A stretch of 64,000 bases of DNA from HGM04593 sp045634305 (GTDB lineage Bacteria; Bacteroidota; Bacteroidia; Bacteroidales; Bacteroidaceae): NCBI GenBank assembly GCA_045634305.1, contig JAZQZZ010000039.1:1-64000 (forward strand). The letters are read 5' to 3'. A program made the position numbers and the translations under genes. This document shows, one piece after another, positions 58,391 through 64,000 of this stretch (position 1 is its first letter; each line of letters starts with the position of its first letter). The notes under the pieces are model-generated. The model saw only the letters and a program-made list of their open reading frames with translations. It ran no database searches and was not told the DNA's origin.

Positions 58391-59932
58391 ATGAATGTTA
58401 CAACATTAATCATCGGACTGGCAGTCGGATTGGCAATAGGCTTCCTGGTCCAACTTTTGATAAACAAGACCGCCTTGAAGGCTAAACACCAGCGCATCAT
58501 TGACGACGCACACAAAGAGGCCGAGGTAATCAAAAAGAACAAATTGCTTGAGGTCAAGGAGAAGTTCCTCAACAAGAAGGCAGAACTTGAGAAGGAGATT
58601 TCGCAGCGCAACAACAAGATACAGCAAGCCGAGCACCAGCTCAAGCAGCGCGAGATACAATACAATCAGCGCAACGAGGACCTGCAGCGCCGCAAGAACG
58701 AGCTCGACACAGTAAAGGAGAACCTTGAGGCACAGCGTGCCGTACTTGAGCGCCGCCAGGAGGAACTTGACAAGATGCACGCACAGGAGCGCGAGAAGCT
58801 TGAGGCTATCAGCGGTCTGTCGGCCGACGAGGCAAAGGAGCGCCTCATCGAGTCACTAAAGGAGGAGGCAAAGAGCGAAGCTGCATCATACATCAACGAC
58901 ATCATTGACGATGCGAAGATGACCGCCAACAAGGAGGCAAAGAAGATTGTGATACAGACCATCCAGCGCGTGGCAACAGAAACAGCAATAGAGAACTCGG
59001 TGACCGTGTTCCACATTGACAGCGATGAGATGAAGGGCCGCATCATTGGCCGCGAGGGACGCAACATCCGCGCATTGGAGGCTGCTACCGGTGTTGAGAT
59101 TGTTGTCGACGACACCCCCGAGGCTATCGTGCTGAGCGCATTCGACCCTGTTCGCCGCGAGATTGCACGCCTTGCTTTACACCAACTTGTTGCCGACGGC
59201 CGCATACACCCTGCACGCATTGAGGAGGTTGTTGCCAAGGTGAAGAAACAGATCGAGGAGGAAATTATCGAAACAGGTAAGCGAACCACCATAGACCTGG
59301 GTATTCACGGCATGCATCCCGAGCTCATCCGCATCATAGGTAAGATGAAGTACCGTTCATCATATGGCCAGAACCTGTTGCAGCACGCACGTGAGACAGC
59401 AAACCTCTGTGCCGTTATGGCTGCCGAGCTTGGCCTCAACCCCAAGAAGGCTAAACGCGCCGGCTTGCTGCACGATATCGGTAAGGTACCCGATGAAGAG
59501 ACCGAATTGCCACATGCAGAGTATGGTATGAAGATTGCCGAGAAGTACAAGGAGAAACCCGATATCTGCAATGCCATCGGTGCTCACCACGACGAGGTAG
59601 AGATGACAAGCCTCATCGCCCCAATCGTACAGGTATGCGACGCCATCTCGGGCGCACGTCCCGGCGCTCGCCGCGAGATTGTAGAGGCATACATAAAGCG
59701 TCTGCACGACCTTGAGCAGCTTGCAATGTCATACCCGGGCGTAACAAAGACATATGCCATCCAGGCCGGTCGCGAGCTGCGTGTGATTGTCGGTGCCGAC
59801 AAGATCGACGACAAGCAGACCGAGCTTCTCTCTGGCGAGATTGCAAAGAAGATTCAGGACGAGATGACATATCCCGGCCAGGTGAAGATTACCGTCATCC
59901 GCGAGACACGTGCAGTGAACTACGCACGATAA
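58391..59932 (+). CDS. rny: ribonuclease Y
   Basis: A 513-aa membrane-bound endoribonuclease that initiates mRNA decay. One N-terminal membrane segment (3-24) is followed by a long Glu/Lys-rich coiled coil (about 30-150), a KH domain (IIGREGRNIRALEAATGVE near 217-235) and an HD domain with HDIGKVPDEE near 360-370 and IGAHHDEVEMTS near 396-407. All motifs are intact and the length is normal. It is the last gene of the zapA-rny cluster and ends in its own terminator. Confidence 0.96.
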   Translation: MNVTTLIIGLAVGLAIGFLVQLLINKTALKAKHQRIIDDAHKEAEVIKKNKLLEVKEKFLNKKAELEKEISQRNNKIQQAEHQLKQREIQYNQRNEDLQRRKNELDTVKENLEAQRAVLERRQEELDKMHAQEREKLEAISGLSADEAKERLIESLKEEAKSEAASYINDIIDDAKMTANKEAKKIVIQTIQRVATETAIENSVTVFHIDSDEMKGRIIGREGRNIRALEAATGVEIVVDDTPEAIVLSAFDPVRREIARLALHQLVADGRIHPARIEEVVAKVKKQIEEEIIETGKRTTIDLGIHGMHPELIRIIGKMKYRSSYGQNLLQHARETANLCAVMAAELGLNPKKAKRAGLLHDIGKVPDEETELPHAEYGMKIAEKYKEKPDICNAIGAHHDEVEMTSLIAPIVQVCDAISGARPGARREIVEAYIKRLHDLEQLAMSYPGVTKTYAIQAGRELRVIVGADKIDDKQTELLSGEIAKKIQDEMTYPGQVKITVIRETRAVNYAR

Positions 59933-59948
59933 TCCAAGACATAACAAC

Positions 59949-59982
59949 AAGTGCGGTATATGAAAATATATCGCACTTTTTT
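59949..59982 (+). terminator. rny terminator
   Basis: A 13-bp stem with one G-U pair (59949-59961 with 59966-59978), GAAA loop and six T. Confidence 0.9.
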
Positions 59983-59993
59983 ATTGCCACAAA

Positions 59994-60641
59994 ATGGACA
60001 AGCCACATCTTTCAGCAGAACTCATAAATCATATAGAAGGCGAAATATTGCCACGATATGAAGCCTTTGACAAGGCACATGACCGCAGGCATGCCTTTAT
60101 GGTAATGTCGAACAGTCTAAGGCTGGCACAGCACTACGATGTTGATATGCAGATGGTATATACAATTGCCGCATATCACGACCTGGGACTGGAAGCAGGC
60201 CGGGAACAACATCACACTGTATCGGCACGCATAGTACGCGGAGATAAGAGGCTTAAAAAGTTTTTCACAAGCGAACAGATAGAGATTATGGCCGACGCGG
60301 TTGAAGACCACCGTGCATCCTGCAGCAATCCGCCACGCACCATATATGGCAAGATAGTTGCCGAGGCCGACCGCATTATCGACTCAGAAACAATAATGAG
60401 GCGCACAATACAATACGGTTTGTCGCACTACCCTACGCTTACAGCATCAGAACATATTGAACGTGCTGTGGCGCACATCAGAGAAAAATATGGCGAAAGC
60501 GGATACCTGAAACTATGGATACCGGAGTCGGACAACGCTGCAAAACTGCATGAGTTCCGCGCCCTCATAAGCAATGAGGCACAGTTAACCGAAAGCCTGA
60601 AAAGGATATACGACGAAGAAAGCTGCACCAATCACACATAG
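59994..60641 (+). CDS. HD-domain phosphohydrolase
   Basis: A 215-aa cytosolic protein with an HD metal site: H in DRRHAFMVM (near 29-37), the HD pair in AAYHDLGLEAG (near 60-70), a later His in EDHR (near 104-107) and D in AEADRIID (near 122-129). The family includes nucleotide hydrolases and metal-dependent phosphodiesterases; the substrate is unknown. The last 10 bases overlap the 3' end of the convergent ccsA gene. Confidence 0.8.
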   Translation: MDKPHLSAELINHIEGEILPRYEAFDKAHDRRHAFMVMSNSLRLAQHYDVDMQMVYTIAAYHDLGLEAGREQHHTVSARIVRGDKRLKKFFTSEQIEIMADAVEDHRASCSNPPRTIYGKIVAEADRIIDSETIMRRTIQYGLSHYPTLTASEHIERAVAHIREKYGESGYLKLWIPESDNAAKLHEFRALISNEAQLTESLKRIYDEESCTNHT

Positions 60642-62044
60642 CTGTGCAGTCCGCCAAGCAGCAAGTTCACGCCGAAGAAGGTGAACAACACCGCCAGGAA
60701 GGCCACAATACAGAATATGTGGAATGCAATAGGCTTTGAGATGAAGCGCAGCGAGCGCGAGTGGAAGCCCATGGAACATACAAGCAGTGTCACCAACGCC
60801 CACACCTCTTTGGGGTCCCATCCCCAATAGCGTCCCCACGAGAGATTTGCCCACACGGCACCAATAAAAATTCCACACGCAAGCAGCATTGTGGCCGGAT
60901 AGAGCAACAAGCGCCCGAGCTGTGCCTGTTGCGCTTTTCTTTTTTCATCCTTTGTACACAGTGCAATGATAGCATTCACGGCCGTGCAGGCAAGCAGTGC
61001 ATAGGCTATTATTATTGTTGTTACATGAATGCCCAATAGAGGTGTGCGCAGTATTGGCTGCACATCACTGTCGCCGTCAAGGCCGATCGCGGCAACAACA
61101 AAAAACATAGCGGCAACAAGAACGAGCAATCGACTCAATAGCACGAAACGTTTCTTGCGTCCCAAAGCAACAGCAAGCAACATAACAAAAAGAACAAGCA
61201 ACATAAGAGCCTCGGCACCATTGGTCGCCGGGAAAACGCCACGCCCGCACCATAGTACGCACAAAAACAAAAAAGACACCGGCAGTGCTACCCACATTCT
61301 CCGGGCAAGAATACTTAGAGACATGACATCACTCTCTTTTTTTACAGAAGCCTTTATACTCTTCCCGTTTTTCCCTCTCATCTGTTGCAGCAAGGCTTTG
61401 AAACCGCTCTGTCTGTCAAAGAACAGTAGCAGGAACGAGATTAACACCATCGCATATCCGGCGTAACTTATCGGGCGCCCATATGGGTCATATGAGACAA
61501 GCAACGATACACCTGCCTCATCCACTCCTTTTATGCAGAATTGGTAACCGTTGATTTTGGCCGGGGCATTCAACGAGATAAGGAACTCTGCCTGCACGGC
61601 TTTGTCATCGGCAACAACACGTACAACGTAATCGTTTGGTGCTTCGCCATCGCCATTGAGAGTGTCGATATCCACCAATTGCAGGCGAAAAGGCAGTTTC
61701 TGCAACGTGCCGTCACTCATTTCAAACATCGAAGCAGGTGCACCACCCTGTGAAATTGCCATATCCCCACGCTTTGAGGTGAGGAACGACACAAATGCGC
61801 CAAGCAGCACCACCACAAAAGATGCATGCAACAGAATTAGTGAGCCGCGCCTTTGGGTGCGCAGTATATATGCAGTGGCTGCCACAGCAAGCAGTGCCCA
61901 CATGGCAATGAACCACCACGAATGGTAGATGTTTTCAATGGCAAATGCCGAGCCGAAAAGTTTCTCGAGAATGGTGGCGACAACAAGCACCGGAACAATT
62001 ACACCGGCGGCACCAAAAGAGATTGTTTTCAGCAGCCTTTTCAT
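60632..62044 (-). CDS. cytochrome c biogenesis protein CcsA/ResC-like, with ResB-like N-terminus
   Basis: A 470-aa membrane protein. The N-terminal half has two or three membrane spans and a periplasmic beta part (FEMSDGTLQKLPFRLQLVDID) like a shortened ResB; the C-terminal half is a CcsA haem-handling domain with WGRYWGWDPKEVWALVTLLV near 412-431, the Trp-rich WWD-type signature, and conserved His. It would deliver haem for cytochrome c maturation at the outer face of the inner membrane. It lies 3 bases after mntP, so they are co-transcribed. The NrfH/NrfA partners are not in the window. Confidence 0.85.
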   Translation of the reverse strand: MKRLLKTISFGAAGVIVPVLVVATILEKLFGSAFAIENIYHSWWFIAMWALLAVAATAYILRTQRRGSLILLHASFVVVLLGAFVSFLTSKRGDMAISQGGAPASMFEMSDGTLQKLPFRLQLVDIDTLNGDGEAPNDYVVRVVADDKAVQAEFLISLNAPAKINGYQFCIKGVDEAGVSLLVSYDPYGRPISYAGYAMVLISFLLLFFDRQSGFKALLQQMRGKNGKSIKASVKKESDVMSLSILARRMWVALPVSFLFLCVLWCGRGVFPATNGAEALMLLVLFVMLLAVALGRKKRFVLLSRLLVLVAAMFFVVAAIGLDGDSDVQPILRTPLLGIHVTTIIIAYALLACTAVNAIIALCTKDEKRKAQQAQLGRLLLYPATMLLACGIFIGAVWANLSWGRYWGWDPKEVWALVTLLVCSMGFHSRSLRFISKPIAFHIFCIVAFLAVLFTFFGVNLLLGGLHSYV

Positions 62045-62047
62045 CCG

Positions 62048-62623
62048 TCATGCAGTGAGATGTTCAAACAGCACTCTGCAACCTATGAGCACAAGGATAA
62101 TACCACCACACATTTCTGCACGCAGTTTCTTTGCGAATCCGTTACCGCATTTAAGGCCAAGCGCAAGGCCAAGAATAGTCATCGCAAACGACACAAGGAA
62201 AATCACTGCCAGAGGATAGCACAACGATGCTGCACTCACATAGCCCATGCACGAGAACGAGATACCCACCGCCAGTGCATCAATGCTTGTGGCTATGGCA
62301 AGCGTGAATATTACCTTGTAACGGCGTGGGTTGAAACGCTTCTTCTCCTCTTCCTTGAACGACTCTGCAATCATCCTCGCACCCATGAATCCCAGAATGC
62401 CGAACGCCAGCCAATGGTCTACACTCTCAATGAGTGTACGGCATTGGTCTGTGCCCCACCAACCAAGGAAAGGATTCAGCGCCTGAAAGAAACCAAAGAG
62501 GAATGCCATTGTCAACATTGGCTTCCAGTAAACTTTTTTAAAGAATATTCCGCTTGCTATGGCAACCGCAAAGCAATCCATGGCAAGAGCCAATGCCATC
62601 AGCCAAACTTCTATGTGTGTCAT
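62048..62623 (-). CDS. mntP: manganese efflux pump MntP
   Basis: A 191-aa membrane protein with six hydrophobic segments arranged as two repeats. The signature segments MALALAMDCFAVAIASG (with Asp near 16) and TLAIATSIDALAVGISFS (with Asp) are the MntP (DUF204) Asp-containing helices for Mn2+ export. It leads the mntP-ccsA pair and is divergent from ssrA. Length typical. Confidence 0.93.
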   Translation of the reverse strand: MTHIEVWLMALALAMDCFAVAIASGIFFKKVYWKPMLTMAFLFGFFQALNPFLGWWGTDQCRTLIESVDHWLAFGILGFMGARMIAESFKEEEKKRFNPRRYKVIFTLAIATSIDALAVGISFSCMGYVSAASLCYPLAVIFLVSFAMTILGLALGLKCGNGFAKKLRAEMCGGIILVLIGCRVLFEHLTA

Positions 62624-62643
62624 GCTGTGTGAGATATTTTATG

Positions 62644-62651
62644 CAAAAATA
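62644..62651 (-). promoter_or_regulatory. -7 element of mntP-ccsA
   Basis: TATTTTTG on the minus strand, followed by CAT, 20 bases before the start codon. Confidence 0.45.
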
Positions 62652-62701
62652 CATTATTTATTATATATCGGCCGTAAAAAACATAAAAAGAATTAAAGCT
62701 G

Positions 62702-62732
62702 TTGCAAAAACAAAAAAAAGCCTATACCTTTG
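62702..62732 (+). promoter_or_regulatory. ssrA promoter
   Basis: TTG at 62702-62704, a 20-base spacer and TACCTTTG at 62725-62732; transcription would start near 62739, just ahead of the mature 5' end at 62748. Confidence 0.7.
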
Positions 62733-62747
62733 TGCACTCTTACAATC

Positions 62748-63142
62748 GGGGCTATCTGGATTTGACAGCGGGTAGAAAAGGTATGTAAGCACGCAGTGCA
62801 TTGCCGGTTCGCACTATAATATGAGCAGGCAAAAATTTATCTGGCAACAATAACTACGCTCTTGCTGCTTAATCGAAGTATAGTAGATTAGCTTAATCCC
62901 TGCACCAGGTGCGGGGACGAGACATCACCCGGACGCTGTTGTTCCGAAGCAATCCGATATGGTGGTGCAGGCAAATCGGAACTAACCATTGCAGGCCTCG
63001 ATGCAATGGCGACATTTTAGAGGATAAGGCGCAGGTTGGCGGTCGCGGTCTTGCCTGTGCTCGAAAAACCCACCGATGACTAAGCGTGTAGAAAGCATAT
63101 TGTTTCCCTGTTTGGACGAGGGTTCGACTCCCTCTAGCTCCA
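62748..63142 (+). ncRNA. ssrA: transfer-messenger RNA
   Basis: Rescues stalled ribosomes and tags incomplete proteins. The 5' end GGGGCTA (62748-62754) pairs with TAGCTCC (63135-63141) to form the acceptor stem, and the T arm GGTTCGACTCC lies at 63121-63131. The tag frame ends at 62843-62872: GGC AAC AAT AAC TAC GCT CTT GCT GCT TAA, reading GNNNYALAA. If the resume codon is upstream (GCA at 62826), the tag is AGKNLSGNNNYALAA. CCA does not seem to be fully encoded (CTCCACAAAG). Single copy in this window. Confidence 0.95.
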
Positions 63143-63160
63143 CAAAGAAAACTACATTTC

Positions 63161-63206
63161 AAAACAGAACTGCAAATTTCACCGATTGGCAGTTCTGTTT
63201 TTTTAT
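63161..63206 (+). terminator. ssrA terminator
   Basis: A 13-bp stem (63161-63173 with 63189-63201), a 15-base loop and a T-rich tail. Confidence 0.8.
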
Positions 63207-63286
63207 TCTCAATGCTACTGGCGACCGATTATCGCTAATATTAATTACAAAAACTGTACTTTTTGTACACATTTGTACCTTTATGT

Positions 63287-63317
63287 TTTGTATTATTGCT
63301 TATTTTGACTACTTTTG
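63287..63317 (+). promoter_or_regulatory. promoter of the AraC-family gene
   Basis: TTTG at 63287-63290, a 19-base spacer and TACTTTTG at 63310-63317, a near-ideal match; the start would be near 63324, about 30 bases before the ATG at 63355. Confidence 0.7.
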
Positions 63318-63354
63318 CACATATTTTCAAAATAGACACAAACAATAGAACATA

Positions 63355-64000
63355 ATGAACAACGTATATTTGAAAAAACTACCGTTGCAAGGATTTGCCA
63401 CTACACAATCGTCATTGCAACAATTTGTGCAGCACGTTTACCAAATGCAGCACACATCAATATTCTTCTGTGTCAGCGGCGAAGCGCTATTCACCATAGA
63501 CGGACAGAAATACCGCTTCACCCCCGGACAGATAATCATTTGCCCCACAGGTTCAAACATTCTGTTGCTCGACATTACAAGCGACTTCTCATCGCGTCTG
63601 CTCGGTCTCTCAAAACACATATGGCTTGCAGCACGCAGCTCCATGAGCCCAGAGACCATACAGGCCATAGAGTGCCGCACACATCAGGGTGGGAACAGCA
63701 ACTTGGAGAAAGAGTTCCTGAACAACATTTTCCGACAAATTGATATCCTTGATATTGAGGCCGGCAGCAACGACGAAAACATGGACTACTGCCGACAGAA
63801 CATCATACTTGCCGTGAACTCACTGTTGCTCTACATACAGCGCATAAGCAAGACACACAACACATTGACAAAGGAGAATATCAGCGAGAACAAAGACAAA
63901 CTGTTCCACGAGTTCAGGGTACTGCTCACCAATAATTTCCGCGAAGAGAGATCGGTACAGTTCTATGCAGACAAGATGCGCATCTCCACACGCCACCTGA
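63355..64000 (+). CDS. AraC-family transcriptional regulator (partial, cut by window end)
   Basis: The frame runs from the ATG at 63355 to the end of the window without a stop (215 codons visible). The N-terminal half reads as a cupin-like sensor (SGEALFTIDGQKYRFTPGQ near 42-60), the middle is helical, and the end (FYADKMRISTRHL) is the start of the HTH_18 DNA-binding domain, which continues outside. Its regulon cannot be inferred from the part seen. Its own promoter is upstream. Confidence 0.8.
   Translation, partial: MNNVYLKKLPLQGFATTQSSLQQFVQHVYQMQHTSIFFCVSGEALFTIDGQKYRFTPGQIIICPTGSNILLLDITSDFSSRLLGLSKHIWLAARSSMSPETIQAIECRTHQGGNSNLEKEFLNNIFRQIDILDIEAGSNDENMDYCRQNIILAVNSLLLYIQRISKTHNTLTKENISENKDKLFHEFRVLLTNNFREERSVQFYADKMRISTRHL

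Noticed and set aside
61853..62632. 259-aa plus-strand ORF over mntP/ccsA
   Set aside because: Covers two genes with clear membrane motifs on the other strand.
1..64000. CRISPR array, prophage or IS element
   Set aside because: No regularly spaced repeats with unique spacers, no cas genes, no phage structural genes and no transposase were seen.

Overview
The window reads as one chromosomal segment of a gut-type Bacteroidales bacterium, perhaps related to Prevotella, Bacteroides or Muribaculaceae; the genus cannot be fixed from the sequence alone. The main grounds are Bacteroidetes promoters (-33 TTG/TTTG and -7 TAnnTTTG) ahead of many genes, A-rich start contexts without strong Shine-Dalgarno sites, a shared C-terminal tail (GRRV...GKKVxxK) on secreted proteins, and families such as DUF3078, GH92, M60-like peptidases and a tmRNA tag ending NYALAA.

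Layout. The left edge (1-112) looks like the leader and promoter of an rRNA operon running leftward. Then come folP-cdaA (minus), a divergent HPr-kinase-like/S26 peptidase/PqqD trio, two tandem M60-like secreted metallopeptidases (minus), a 1264-residue secreted protein with strongly optimised codons, an FNT channel, a CBM20-type 4-alpha-glucanotransferase, an amidase-MCE pair, a GHL10 glycosidase and nifJ (pyruvate:ferredoxin oxidoreductase).

Between 27079 and 31281 lies an AT-rich island flanked by two diverged copies of the nifJ 3' end plus terminator. It holds broken RHS toxin tails, each followed by small intact genes that look like immunity genes, one of them Imm11/DUF1629-like. After it come a GadC-like antiporter, a GH92 alpha-mannosidase, a TIR-Lcl_C protein, a monovalent cation/proton antiporter, a DUF3078 protein, yidC and a group with a GH18 endoglycosidase and a UDG-family protein.

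The most unusual block is 47315-56593, one apparent operon of five genes: a lipoprotein, a periplasmic VWA protein, a lipoprotein with one membrane span, a tubulin/FtsZ-like GTPase (977 aa) and a membrane-anchored papain-like protease (1167 aa). It has its own promoter, a leader hairpin and a terminator. A separately promoted zinc metallopeptidase follows. This is the best candidate for an undescribed system. Its topology suggests an apparatus joining a periplasmic VWA sensor to a cytosolic polymer and protease.

The right end is housekeeping: a coiled-coil gene, zapA, a possible 6S RNA, rny, an HD-domain gene, mntP-ccsA (minus), ssrA (tmRNA) and the start of an AraC-family regulator cut by the window edge. 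Taken together, the M60, GH92, GH18 and GHL10 enzymes suggest foraging on host or microbial glycoproteins, while the RHS island, the TIR gene and the tubulin operon form the accessory part.
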